In this document: positions 52,398 to 61,165 of the stretch, one piece after another
Layout of the letters: each line of letters begins with the position of its first letter
Numbering within the stretch: the first letter of the stretch is position 1
NCBI GenBank assembly: GCA_038319685.1
Contig: JBBQDN010000007.1
Location: 4,038 to 68,037, forward strand
DNA length: 64,000 nt
Source: UBA6022 sp038319685
GTDB lineage: Bacteria > Patescibacteriota > Saccharimonadia > Saccharimonadales > Saccharimonadaceae
Direction of reading: 5' to 3'
Notes under the pieces: generated by a model
What the model was told of the DNA's origin: nothing
The model's database searches: none
Seen by the model: only the letters and a program-made list of their open reading frames with translations
Made by a program: the position numbers and the translations under genes

Positions 52398-53375
52398 ATG
52401 TCAAAAACTAACTACAGGACAGCCGAAAGCGTCAGTCCAAAACACCCTGATAAATTGTGCGATCAAATATCAGATGCAATTTTAGATGCCTATTTAAAAG
52501 TTGATAGTAGTGCCCGCGTGGCCGTTGAAACAGTCGGTGGACACGGCAAAGTATTCATCACCGGCGAACTCACGTCGCACGCCACAGTTGACATTGCGCC
52601 GATCGTCGCCCGCATTGCTGGTGATGTTGAACTCGAAATTCATATTGCAAAACAAAGCCCTGAAATTGCTCAGGGGGTCGATACTGGCGGCGCAGGTGAC
52701 CAAGGGATTATGGTCGGTTATGCGACGAGCGCTACACCTGAATTCCTACCACTAGAGGTCGTACTGGCTCGACACTTAAATCAGTACCTTTATGACAAAT
52801 GGCCGTTTGATGGCAAAACACAGGTGACACTTAAAGACAATGAAATTGTATCCGTCGTTGCAAGTTTTCAACATGCACCACAGGATGAATTATTAGCACG
52901 AGCAAAGCACTGGCTACGTCAAGAACCGCTCGCCACGTTTGCAAAAAACGTTGATTTTCACATCAATCCAGCAGGTGACTGGGACCTGGGTGGATTCGAC
53001 GCCGACGCAGGCCTAACTGGTCGTAAATTGGTCGTTGACAACTACGGACCGAGTATTCCGATTGGCGGCGGCTGTTTTAGTGGTAAAGACCCAAGTAAGG
53101 TCGACCGGTCAGCGGCCTACATCGCCCGTAAGATCGCTGTCGACTACCTCAAAAAGCGAAATGCCAAAGAAGTGTTCGTCCAACTGGCCTACGCAATTGG
53201 TTATGATCAGCCGCTCGAGGCGACTGTCACAATTGACGGCGAACAGGAATCAGTCATCGGATATGACTTGTCACCCCATGGTATCGTCAAAACACTTAAT
53301 TTAAAACGTCCGATATATGAAAAAACTGCACAGTATGGCCATTTCGGTCATCCAGAATTTAGCTGGGAACAATAA
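52398..53375 (+). CDS. metK: S-adenosylmethionine synthetase (short form)
   Basis: 325 residues, shorter than the usual 380-400. Makes SAM from ATP and methionine. Motifs: KHPDKLCDQISDAILD (ATP/metal), GAGDQGIMVGYA, and GGGCFSGKDPSKVDRSAAY. The missing length is spread over loops. ATG 52398 has SD AAGGAG eight bases upstream, which is sequestered in the riboswitch hairpin. The product's own ligand regulates it. Confidence 0.96.
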   Translation: MSKTNYRTAESVSPKHPDKLCDQISDAILDAYLKVDSSARVAVETVGGHGKVFITGELTSHATVDIAPIVARIAGDVELEIHIAKQSPEIAQGVDTGGAGDQGIMVGYATSATPEFLPLEVVLARHLNQYLYDKWPFDGKTQVTLKDNEIVSVVASFQHAPQDELLARAKHWLRQEPLATFAKNVDFHINPAGDWDLGGFDADAGLTGRKLVVDNYGPSIPIGGGCFSGKDPSKVDRSAAYIARKIAVDYLKKRNAKEVFVQLAYAIGYDQPLEATVTIDGEQESVIGYDLSPHGIVKTLNLKRPIYEKTAQYGHFGHPEFSWEQ

Positions 53376-53377
53376 AT

Positions 53378-53869
53378 TTATAGATTTGACTGACAGGCGT
53401 ACCCGCCCGATTCAAGTTTTGTCGTCACACCAACCGAACGACTTGATCCACCGGTAAGTAGTCCAGCGCCTTTTGAACCGTTGACTTTGTTGTCACATAC
53501 CAGACCAACACCAAAATACACTTCACCCACCTTCATCGTCGATTGATTTTTAGTATAAACATACGGTTTTTTTGTCAGGGGGTCGAGGATGTGTTCACCT
53601 TTTTGAACCGCAATCTGATCGAGTCCATCCTGAGATTGTGCAACATCTTCACCCTGAAGAACCAACTGCCATGCAACCAAGTTCGATGCTATATTCGAAA
53701 CGTTCACTTTACGTGCCCGGTCCCGTTCGGTCAGCGCAGCCCTATCAGACCGAACTTTTTCGTAGCGCTGCGCAGCGTATGTATACAAGAAATAGCCGCC
53801 AATAACAACGCTGATGCCAATAACGATAAGAGCGATAGAAGTAACTGTGTTTTTTTGTGATTCAGTCAT
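53378..53869 (-). CDS. Membrane-anchored exported protein, pseudopilin-like
   Basis: 163 residues from ATG 53869. Short cytosolic N terminus, one membrane helix (about 10-32), a helix with YEKVRSDRAALTERDRARK, then a small strand-rich domain with two cysteines (VCDN near 130 and a final ACQSN), probably a disulfide outside the cell. The layout suits type IV pilin-like proteins but the cleavage motif is not obvious. TACAAT (53881-53876) ends six bases before the ATG. Converges on metK. Confidence 0.65.
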   Translation of the reverse strand: MTESQKNTVTSIALIVIGISVVIGGYFLYTYAAQRYEKVRSDRAALTERDRARKVNVSNIASNLVAWQLVLQGEDVAQSQDGLDQIAVQKGEHILDPLTKKPYVYTKNQSTMKVGEVYFGVGLVCDNKVNGSKGAGLLTGGSSRSVGVTTKLESGGYACQSNL

Positions 53870-54025
53870 AGTAGTATTGTAACACTGTCGTTTTTTGTAC
53901 ATACATTAATATTGTCGCACCACGATCTATAGATTGGTCAAACATTTTGTGTTATAATAGAAGTATAATCAATCAATGTTGGGAGGCCTTAACAGCCGTT
54001 ACTACCACAGAAAGGGTTCACACCT

Positions 54026-55036
54026 ATGGCTAAAAAAGCCGATTTACTTGCTGAAGCGAAAAAGCTAAAACTAGAAGTAACAGATAAAAACACAATTGCC
54101 GAGATCGAAGCAGCTATTGCTGGCGCTACTTCTGCAAAAGCAGAAGAAAAAACCGAAGAAACTCCTGTCGTCGAAAAAGCTGAAAAGCCACTTGCAAAAG
54201 CTGGTAAACGCAGCGAAAAAGCGATCAAAGAAGTAGAAGAAAAAATCGAAAAAGAAGCTCGCAAAGAAGCTGGTGATACCACTCCTCAATCAGAAGATGC
54301 GGAACAGAACAGCAAAAAAGGCCCTAAACCAGTCACTCGTCCTCACGCAGAACGCCGTGGTAAAAGCTACCGTAACGTCGCTAAGCAAGTTGAAGCGACA
54401 AAAGTCTACAGCCTCGCTGAAGCACTTGAACTTGCGACAAAAACAAATCCATCTAAATTTGATGCGAGTGTTGAAGTCCACGTCCGCCTAGGTGTTGACC
54501 CACGCCAAGCTGACCAAAACATTCGTGCAACAGTTAGTTTGCCAAACGGGAGCGGTAAAACTGTTCGCGTAGCCGTATTCGCCCCAGAATCAGAGCACGC
54601 TGCAGCCAAAAAAGCAGGTGCTGATGTTGTTGGTGACGAAAGCTTCATCAAACAAATGGAAAAAGAAGAAATCAACTTCGATATATTGGTCGCAACACCG
54701 CAATACATGCCAAAACTTGGTAAATTCGCCCGTCTGTTAGGTCCACGTGGTCTCATGCCTAACCCTAAATCTGGTACTGTTGCGACTGACGTTGCCAAAG
54801 CAGTTACAGAGGCCAAAGCTGGTAAAGTTGAATACCGTGTCGACAAACAGTCGATCGTTCACCTTGCGATTGGTAAAGTATCATTTGGCGACAAAAAACT
54901 TGCCGAAAACGCGAAAGCATTCTTTGACAGCCTCCAATCACAAAAACCAACCAGCCTTAAAGGCAGCTACGTGAAAACAACCTCGATCTCAACGACTCAA
55001 GGTCCTGGCATCAAAGTTGAAAACGTCGTTAGCTAA
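54026..55036 (+). CDS. rplA: Ribosomal protein L1 (uL1) with N-terminal extension
   Basis: 336 residues; the L1 core of ~225 residues begins near 110 (RGKSYRNVAKQVEATKVYSLAEALEL) and has MPKLGKFARLLGPRGLMPNPKSGTV. The first ~110 residues are extra: a short HeH/SAP-like helical motif (ADLLAEAKKLKLEVTDKNT, 5-23) followed by a long Lys/Glu/Ala-rich linker. TATAAT at 53953-53958; an AAAGGG precedes the ATG by about nine bases. Leader contains GGGAGGCCTTAACAGCCG. Confidence 0.95.
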   Translation: MAKKADLLAEAKKLKLEVTDKNTIAEIEAAIAGATSAKAEEKTEETPVVEKAEKPLAKAGKRSEKAIKEVEEKIEKEARKEAGDTTPQSEDAEQNSKKGPKPVTRPHAERRGKSYRNVAKQVEATKVYSLAEALELATKTNPSKFDASVEVHVRLGVDPRQADQNIRATVSLPNGSGKTVRVAVFAPESEHAAAKKAGADVVGDESFIKQMEKEEINFDILVATPQYMPKLGKFARLLGPRGLMPNPKSGTVATDVAKAVTEAKAGKVEYRVDKQSIVHLAIGKVSFGDKKLAENAKAFFDSLQSQKPTSLKGSYVKTTSISTTQGPGIKVENVVS

Positions 55037-55057
55037 TGAGATAGAATACTTGGATAA

Positions 55058-55086
55058 AATAATACCCACTCATCATGAGTGGGTAT
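55058..55086 (+). terminator. Terminator after L1
   Basis: AATACCCACTCAT pairs with ATGAGTGGGTATT over a single-base centre; T-rich sequence follows. Confidence 0.75.
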
Positions 55087-55114
55087 TTAATAATTATAAA
55101 AAAGTCAATGGTAA

Positions 55115-55161
55115 TGCTCGAGAGCGGTGGGTGGCAGATCACTCTGCCTCCCACCGTCTCT
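55115..55161 (-). terminator. Long hairpin after the 55169 gene
   Basis: CGAGAG, GGTGGG and GGCAGA segments pair with TCTGCC, CCCACC and CTCTCG to give about 20 pairs. It starts right behind the stop of the minus-strand gene. T-rich sequence appears only some 20 bases later. Confidence 0.5.
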
Positions 55162-55168
55162 CGGTTGA

Positions 55169-55573
55169 TCATGCCGTGGCACCGATCAGTCGATTGCCGA
55201 CCCGCGTTGTGTCCGTTTCCTCCAGAAGGAGGAGGAAACGGGTTACCTTCAGAACCGACAAATCATCTGATCCAGCCAACGACCCGATCAGTGGTCGCCC
55301 CAGGAAGTTGTACGCCTCGACAGCCTTGGCTGAAAAGCCGTGGCAATCAGGACAACGGATCCCTCGGATGACCATCTCCGTATCACGCATGGCAGCATGA
55401 ACGAAGAATGCCTCAATCTGCTCACTGGTGCAGCAGATTCCACGCAGGTTGTTACTGATATGCGGGCGGCCAAGCGCCACGAATGCGACATATGCCGCTT
55501 CGTGACTCTGACCGCCGTTACGTACACCATTCATCATGGTGTTTTCGTGCACTAGAGCGAGCACTGTGTGCAT
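55169..55573 (-). CDS. Hypothetical protein (134 aa)
   Basis: Not recognised. Includes a CxxC in GIRCPDCHGFSAKAVEAY and another pair CC near residue 47, so metal binding is conceivable. It has a complete expression unit: TTGCAT-16-TATAAT promoter, a ~35-base leader, SD GGAAGGT and a hairpin end. Base composition is richer in GC than its neighbours. Like the 4666 gene, it is an isolated unknown gene inserted between translation-related genes. Confidence 0.6.
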   Translation of the reverse strand: MHTVLALVHENTMMNGVRNGGQSHEAAYVAFVALGRPHISNNLRGICCTSEQIEAFFVHAAMRDTEMVIRGIRCPDCHGFSAKAVEAYNFLGRPLIGSLAGSDDLSVLKVTRFLLLLEETDTTRVGNRLIGATA

Positions 55574-55614
55574 CTTGGTACCTTCCGTATCTATCTGCGA
55601 CGAGGTCAGATTAG

Positions 55615-55676
55615 ATTATACTCTTTTTTCTTCAAAATGCAAGTGCTTTTGCACATTTTGTCATTTCTGGTACAAT
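55615..55676. promoter_or_regulatory. Divergent promoters
   Basis: Minus strand: TTGCAT (55642-55637 region), 16-base spacer, TATAAT (55620-55615). Plus strand: TTTGCA (55648-55653), 17-base spacer, TACAAT (55671-55676). The -35 regions lie back to back within TGCAAGTGCTTTTGCA. Confidence 0.65.
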
Positions 55677-55697
55677 ACCTACATAAAGGGAGATACT

Positions 55698-55796
55698 ATG
55701 ACCGACACACAAGCAGATGGCTACTATGATGAGCCTGAAGTAAACAACGGCGAGCTTGATCTAAGCTTTCTGGATGACGACGAAACCAAAAATTAG
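55698..55796 (+). CDS. Acidic 32-residue peptide upstream of GT4
   Basis: Read directly: ATG 55698 with SD AAAGGGAG six bases upstream, 32 codons, TAG at 55794-55796. The peptide is strongly acidic and ends ELDLSFLDDDETKN. It overlaps the GT4 start by 23 bases in another frame, so it may couple translation or be a small functional peptide. Confidence 0.55.
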   Translation: MTDTQADGYYDEPEVNNGELDLSFLDDDETKN

Positions 55797-56940
55797 AGTC
55801 GGGCTGGTTGTCCCGCATATTTTTATTCACCGCGACATCTTGCCTGCGGTGATATTTTCACCTGGTAAACTGGCGCTCGATCTCGCTCGTCAGCTACAAC
55901 AGAATAACATCGAAGTGACGTTGTTTACACCCGGCCCTGCTGATACGAATGTCACGAATATCACCGCCGATGTATCCTATTTTGAACAGGAACTCGCTGG
56001 ACGCGGCGATACCTACCTCGATCTTCTTAAAAAGCATCCGTTCACATTTATTAGTCTGGCACGTCAGGTGCAGTCTGAGATTATTGCCCAGGCCTACGAT
56101 ATGGCAAACAACGACGAACTTGACCTTGTTCATGTCTATACCAACGAAGAGGATATCGCATTACCATTTGCTCGTCTCTGCAATAAACCGGTCGTCTTCA
56201 CACACCACGATCCATTCAACTTTTTGGTGAAGTATAAAAACGTGTTTCCAAAATACAAGGATCTGTCATGGATTTCATTATCGCAGTCACAGCGCCGCGG
56301 CATGCCCGATGATACGAACTGGGTAGGGAATATCTATCATGGAATCGATAAACAAAGCCTCCAACCCGTAATAAACCCGACGAATGACTACATAGCCTAC
56401 CTAGGCCGCATCATCGAACCAAAAGGTGTGCATATCGCTATTGGGGCCGTCAAAGAATATAACAAAACAGCCGCAACACCACTAAAATTAAAAATCGCCG
56501 GTAAACACTATTCCGGTGATACTAAAGATACCTACTGGCAAACGCATATCGAGCCAGAACTTGGTGAAATGATCGAATACGTCGGTCATATAAAATCCAA
56601 TGCCGATAAGCAGGCTTTTCTCGGCAATGCCAAAGCATTACTCGTCCCATCGACATTTGACGAACCGTTTGGCATGGTCACCATTGAATCACTGGCTTGT
56701 GGTACTCCGGTAATTGGACTTGATCGCGGTGCAACGCCCGAGCTTATCATTGACGGGCAAAACGGTTTTGTTGTTGCATATGCCAACGATAATCAGGCGG
56801 CAAGTGATATCGCAGTAAAACTACAATCGATCGATCAGATTGATCGTTCTATGTGCCGCAGTAGCTTCGAGACGCATTTTACAAACCAGCGCATGGCAGG
56901 CGAACACGCAGCCTTATACCGCAGGCTGATTACAAAATAA
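55774..56940 (+). CDS. Family 4 glycosyltransferase
   Basis: 388 residues, GT-B fold. VGLVVPHIF...FSPGKLALDLARQL at the N terminus, YLGRIIEPKGVHIAI in the C-terminal domain, and E-x7-E in DEPFGMVTIESLACGTPV. Cytosolic. Acceptor unknown. The ATG at 55774 lies inside the preceding 32-codon ORF and has no SD of its own, which suits coupled translation. Its 3' end overlaps thyA by 11 bases tail to tail. Confidence 0.88.
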   Translation: MTTKPKIRVGLVVPHIFIHRDILPAVIFSPGKLALDLARQLQQNNIEVTLFTPGPADTNVTNITADVSYFEQELAGRGDTYLDLLKKHPFTFISLARQVQSEIIAQAYDMANNDELDLVHVYTNEEDIALPFARLCNKPVVFTHHDPFNFLVKYKNVFPKYKDLSWISLSQSQRRGMPDDTNWVGNIYHGIDKQSLQPVINPTNDYIAYLGRIIEPKGVHIAIGAVKEYNKTAATPLKLKIAGKHYSGDTKDTYWQTHIEPELGEMIEYVGHIKSNADKQAFLGNAKALLVPSTFDEPFGMVTIESLACGTPVIGLDRGATPELIIDGQNGFVVAYANDNQAASDIAVKLQSIDQIDRSMCRSSFETHFTNQRMAGEHAALYRRLITK

Positions 56941-57739
56941 CGAGGTCGGCTTTGATATGTGGATGCGACTCGTAATTTTCGAGCACAAAATTATCCATCG
57001 TGAAATCATCGATTGTTTTTGGGTCACCAATGATTTTTAGTTTTGGAAACTGCATCGGTGTCCGAGTGACTTCTTCTTTGGATTGTTCAAGCTGATTGGT
57101 ATATAGGTGAGCGTTACCGATCGACACAACGAGCTCACGCGCTTCGAGTCCTGTCACATGCGCAACCATTTGCAGAAGCATCGCATACTGCGCAATATTA
57201 AACGGCAGACCGAGAAATACGTCAGATGACCGCTGATACAGGTGCATACGAAGTTTACCTTTGGTTACATCGAACTGGAACATCGTGTGGCACGGTGGTA
57301 GTCGCATTTCTTCCAGTTCGGCTGGGTTCCAGGCGCTGACGATAATTGCTTTTGAATCAGGGTTTGTTTTGATCTGATCGATAGCCCACTGTAACTGGTC
57401 AATCTCGCCGCCGTTTTGGTCTTTCCAGTGACGCCACTGCACACCGTAAACTGGCCCTAAATTGAGGTCTTTGTCGGCAAAATCATCCCAGTAGTGAATC
57501 TTGTGATCCTGGAGGTATTTAATGTTTGAGTTACCCGACACAAACCAGAGTAGCTCGTGGGTGAGAATCTTGAATGGCATTTTCTTCGTCGTCAGGAGTG
57601 GGAAACCGTGACGTAGGTCAAAATGTAATTGATGACCAAAGATCGTTTTAATCGGCACAATACCGCGAGTAGGCTTGGTTTTACCATCCTTTAAAATCTT
57701 CGCGAGTAGTTCTAAATACTGATATTCAGGGTGTGCCAT
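56930..57739 (-). CDS. thyA: Thymidylate synthase
   Basis: 269 residues. Converts dUMP to dTMP with methylene-tetrahydrofolate. Catalytic C150 in LPPCHTMFQF; YQRSSDVFLGLPFNIAQYA binds dUMP. Last gene of a seven-gene minus-strand operon that also holds dCMP deaminase and dihydrofolate reductase, which supply dUMP and recycle folate. Confidence 0.97.
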   Translation of the reverse strand: MAHPEYQYLELLAKILKDGKTKPTRGIVPIKTIFGHQLHFDLRHGFPLLTTKKMPFKILTHELLWFVSGNSNIKYLQDHKIHYWDDFADKDLNLGPVYGVQWRHWKDQNGGEIDQLQWAIDQIKTNPDSKAIIVSAWNPAELEEMRLPPCHTMFQFDVTKGKLRMHLYQRSSDVFLGLPFNIAQYAMLLQMVAHVTGLEARELVVSIGNAHLYTNQLEQSKEEVTRTPMQFPKLKIIGDPKTIDDFTMDNFVLENYESHPHIKADLVIL

Positions 57740-57741
57740 GA

Positions 57742-58125
57742 TTATTTCTCCTGTTTATATTTTACAGTAATATCAAGCGTTTCGTTCTGTAACTCGACGT
57801 AGGATAGTTGTGGAATTGTCGTTTCAAGTTGTTGATAGATCCAACGACTGACAAGTTCAAAAGTAGGACGAAAATCAAATAATTCAGTCCACTTTGTACC
57901 TGATAATTGTACGCTAACTGCGTCTAGTGCACTCTCAAGGCTATCCGTATCAACAAACCAACCACGATCACCAAGTTGTGATTCGTCGAACTCAACACCA
58001 ACAATGAGAACTATTTCATATCCAGTTTGTGGTTGAAGTGAGGGAAGCTGTTTCGCATCACGAATCGGTGAACGAAGACCCTGAATTGCGGAAAATTCTT
58101 TACTTAATTTTAGTGTGTATTTCAT
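57742..58125 (-). CDS. PTPS/QueD-like protein without the zinc histidines
   Basis: 127 residues with the tetrahydropterin-synthase pattern: FSAIQGL at the first histidine position, TGYEIVLIVGVEF where HGHxYxV is expected, GWFVDTDSLESAL, RPTFELVSRWIY (PTxE) and a final VELQNET. All zinc-binding histidines are replaced, so it is unlikely to be a normal 6-pyruvoyl-tetrahydropterin or QueD enzyme. Sits between thyA and the dCMP deaminase with 2-4 base spacing. Confidence 0.55.
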   Translation of the reverse strand: MKYTLKLSKEFSAIQGLRSPIRDAKQLPSLQPQTGYEIVLIVGVEFDESQLGDRGWFVDTDSLESALDAVSVQLSGTKWTELFDFRPTFELVSRWIYQQLETTIPQLSYVELQNETLDITVKYKQEK

Positions 58126-59048
58126 AGTTCAATCCTTCTTACTTTTTTACCGGATAGTATAAACTGCTCGGCCGCATAGCCATCGGAATGATCGTGGATG
58201 TAGACCAGCTCAGCAATATCTGTTTGGGACAATGTACGAGCGCAGTTCGGACAGGGAAGGAGATTAATGAAGAGAGTAGAGCCTGTAAGATCAATGTTCT
58301 GTTTTGCAGCATCAACGAGGAGCTTCATTTCGGCGTGAATCGTATCGTAGTGATTGGTGTCGTGTGGTTTCGACAGATGTTTTTCACGCTGGTTACCGTG
58401 ATGAAGTGCGTAGGTTTGATAAGGAATAACTTTATTAAACGCCGACAGTAAAAATTCGTAGCCATCATCTTTTTTTCGCCCAAGTGTCACGCCAGTTTGG
58501 AAACTATAATCAAACGACTGTAATGACGCTTGATCGGCAAATTCCAACATTTCGCGTTCTGAAAAAACCTGTCCTACAGCTGGCTGTTCGACAACGGGTG
58601 TATGTGACATTTCATAGGCGCGTGCTTCAACCTCATCAGCAAATGGTGAGATAAATTTAATTGGTACATTGTTGTCGACAAGCGTTTTATACGCTGGATG
58701 ATTATGAAATGCGTATTTCCACGATCCGTTCACGAGTAGTACTCGTTGACTACTATTTAGATTCCCGACGACCATTTCCAGATCTTTTTGTTCATACTCA
58801 CGTGTGTAAATTTTGTGTGGCGAGGCTGACACTGCAACCTTATCAATAATCGACTGAATGGTCGATTGTTTTAACATACGAAACTGCGGCTGATCCTCGA
58901 AACCAAGCACGAATTCTTCTTTGGCAATCCCAAGTAGGATAGAGCCTTTTGGCAAATAATGTTTGACGATTTGCGTAAAACGTTCGACTGACAGTTCACG
59001 CGGGGCAGCAATAAAAACAGCAATGTCGCCAGGATGATAATTACTCAT
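58122..59048 (-). CDS. dCMP deaminase-like protein with large N-terminal domain
   Basis: 308 residues from ATG 59048. The C-terminal part (about 215-308) is a cytidine/deoxycytidylate deaminase domain: HAE at 238-240 and PCPNC at 265-269 hold the zinc. Residues 1-210 are an extra alpha/beta domain of unknown type. With thyA downstream, conversion of dCMP to dUMP is the natural role. Overlaps the HIT gene by eight bases. Confidence 0.85.
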   Translation of the reverse strand: MSNYHPGDIAVFIAAPRELSVERFTQIVKHYLPKGSILLGIAKEEFVLGFEDQPQFRMLKQSTIQSIIDKVAVSASPHKIYTREYEQKDLEMVVGNLNSSQRVLLVNGSWKYAFHNHPAYKTLVDNNVPIKFISPFADEVEARAYEMSHTPVVEQPAVGQVFSEREMLEFADQASLQSFDYSFQTGVTLGRKKDDGYEFLLSAFNKVIPYQTYALHHGNQREKHLSKPHDTNHYDTIHAEMKLLVDAAKQNIDLTGSTLFINLLPCPNCARTLSQTDIAELVYIHDHSDGYAAEQFILSGKKVRRIEL

Positions 59049-59565
59049 CTTGGTATTTATCCGAAAATCGCTTGGCGAGTTTTTGCATTTTAGCGGAATG
59101 TTGTTTGTATAGATCGGCATTTTCCACTGGCGTATGTTCAAGTTGGCGGTAGTTCCAAACAGATAAATCTGGGTCATCAAATGGAACACAGTGGAAATGA
59201 ATATGTTCGACAGTACTCTGGGCACTCGCACCGTCTTTTTGAATGATTTGCATACCTTTGATACCGTGTGTTTCACGGATGATCTTTTTGGCGAGATACA
59301 TGAGTTTGCGCATGGTTTCCCATTCATCCGGCGTCAGTTCTTTGACCGATTTCACATGGCGGCGAGGGATGATCATCATGTGACCATCAATATACGCAAA
59401 AACAGCAATCGTCAGAACGACGCCGTTTTCTTCGTAAATAATGTACTTGTCTTTCAGGTCACAAAAAACGCATTTGCCCGTCGACTGCCAAATCTCGTCA
59501 TATTTGCCAGTGACGCGAGCATCACGGTAGAGGAGCTGTTTGCCGTGGTCAGAGGTCTCGGCCAT
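59041..59565 (-). CDS. HIT-family nucleotide hydrolase/transferase
   Basis: 174 residues. HIT motif in VEHIHFHCVP (H-x-H-x-H), and CVFCDLKDKYI at the N-terminal side with a CxxC that may bind zinc; YIDGHMMIIPRRHV in the middle. Acts on nucleoside-phosphate bonds. One-base overlap with the upstream gene. Confidence 0.9.
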   Translation of the reverse strand: MAETSDHGKQLLYRDARVTGKYDEIWQSTGKCVFCDLKDKYIIYEENGVVLTIAVFAYIDGHMMIIPRRHVKSVKELTPDEWETMRKLMYLAKKIIRETHGIKGMQIIQKDGASAQSTVEHIHFHCVPFDDPDLSVWNYRQLEHTPVENADLYKQHSAKMQKLAKRFSDKYQDE

Positions 59566-60119
59566 TACTTCTCTTTGAGTGGTTCTTTACGGTACTGCAT
59601 GAAATCTTTTAGTACTTCACTAAGGTGTCCACCGATAGCACGCTGGAGAATCTGAGTTGTAGAAATTGTTGTTGACTGACGATCAACGACAACAACTTCG
59701 CCACCATATTTGTTCACGGTTTTGTATTCACGAGACTCTTTGTAGTTGTCGGTCCAATCCTCTTTGACAGTGACGAACACATCAGGTTTTAGAAGACCAA
59801 GTGAGGGAGTACAGCTCGGTTCAGGTAGAATAGTCACGAAATCAACACAGCGAAGGTGAGTCAGCATTTCGGCACGAATTTTTTCATCAAGAATAGGTTT
59901 GTTCGGACCTTTGACGCGACTAATGGCGCTATTACTACTGACGCCAACAACCAAGATATCACCAAGTTCACTAGCTTTTTCAAGGTAGCGGCACTGACCG
60001 GCATGAATAAGATCCCATGACCCAGCAGTAAAGACAATCTTTTTGTCTTTTGCTTTTAGTTGCTCGGAAAGCGTCATTAAATCGCTCTGCGAAACAAGCC
60101 TTTTTTTCCAATCTCCCAT
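59565..60119 (-). CDS. RfaE/HldE-type nucleotidyltransferase
   Basis: 184 residues. FTAGSWDLIHAGQCRYLEKA corresponds to the HxGH motif, here HAGQ, so the second histidine is replaced; ISTTQIL is the ISTT-like end motif. Family members make ADP-heptose or other CDP/ADP-activated small molecules. No other heptose gene is seen, so the substrate is open. The histidine change may alter or abolish activity. Confidence 0.75.
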   Translation of the reverse strand: MGDWKKRLVSQSDLMTLSEQLKAKDKKIVFTAGSWDLIHAGQCRYLEKASELGDILVVGVSSNSAISRVKGPNKPILDEKIRAEMLTHLRCVDFVTILPEPSCTPSLGLLKPDVFVTVKEDWTDNYKESREYKTVNKYGGEVVVVDRQSTTISTTQILQRAIGGHLSEVLKDFMQYRKEPLKEK

Positions 60120-60142
60120 GAAATCCCCTGACTCTTTCTGCT

Positions 60143-61165
60143 TTATGAATATCGTACCATAGCGTAGCTAATTAGTATATTACGTGTCCGAATGTAGTGA
60201 TGATTACTTGGCAAGGATTCATAGGGCGTATGACGCAAAAACTTATACAAATCATGCAACAGAAAAACACTCGTCAGGCCATCGAGTAATTTCACATACG
60301 GCACACCATTAAACACCGTGTGCGGATTATAGCTAGCCTGACCGCGCTTGTCGTATCCAGACGCAAGAAAATAGCGTCGTATTTTTAGGTCGTCTTTGAC
60401 CGCACAATCGACTAACAGAAATGCGAGCGTTCGTGCAATATCAAACAACGGATGACCAAAGGATGCTTTCTCGAAATCAATCACTCCGGATAGCGCCACG
60501 TCACCAATCTGCCAATAGTCATCCCCCTGCGGAGCGTGAAATAAGACGTTACCGCGCACCATATCCATATGAAGTGGCTGGTCGTTCGTCGAATCCTCAA
60601 ATAACAGCACGAGTTGACGCAGTTTGTCGATGTAGTCTGTCTCGACAGTGAGCTGTAGTTTATTGCTCAGCGCACCAATGACACTGGGGTCATCAAAATA
60701 TTCCTGCATCCTCGTTAGAAGGCTAAGCAGCTCGATAATGACAGTATGTTGCGACAACTGCCCAGCCGGCATATCACGTAACCTGGCATGCATATCACTC
60801 ATAGCCCAGCCCAGAAGTTTAATGTGCTTTTTCGTATATGCTTCCCATGGAATAGTATGGCCCGGCAGATAATTATATATGGCGACGTACGTTTTCTGTC
60901 CCGCACGAGCAAGTTGCAAGGTCCGGGGATCGTGTCGTATTCGAACGGGAAAGTGAGCGTCCGCAAGATACTGCGAAACACGGTCGGCACGCTTCATACG
61001 CGTAGGAATACCTGGTTCACGTTTGTAAAATAGCACGTTTATAGTGCGTTTATCAGTGAGTACGACCGGATATGATTCGTTGCGATAGCCCTTTTGGGCA
61101 CTATTGATTGTCCTATAGTTAATATTGTATGCAGCTAGTACCGAAGGCACGACGGCGCGGTACAT
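60143..61165 (-). CDS. APH/homoserine-kinase-II-like phosphotransferase
   Basis: 340 residues. Catalytic loop LHMDMVRGNVLF and metal site GVIDFEKASFGHPLFDIART mark the protein-kinase-like APH fold. Substrate unknown. It overlaps folA by one base and precedes the nucleotidyltransferase; together the two could phosphorylate and then activate a small alcohol or sugar. Confidence 0.8.
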   Translation of the reverse strand: MYRAVVPSVLAAYNINYRTINSAQKGYRNESYPVVLTDKRTINVLFYKREPGIPTRMKRADRVSQYLADAHFPVRIRHDPRTLQLARAGQKTYVAIYNYLPGHTIPWEAYTKKHIKLLGWAMSDMHARLRDMPAGQLSQHTVIIELLSLLTRMQEYFDDPSVIGALSNKLQLTVETDYIDKLRQLVLLFEDSTNDQPLHMDMVRGNVLFHAPQGDDYWQIGDVALSGVIDFEKASFGHPLFDIARTLAFLLVDCAVKDDLKIRRYFLASGYDKRGQASYNPHTVFNGVPYVKLLDGLTSVFLLHDLYKFLRHTPYESLPSNHHYIRTRNILISYAMVRYS

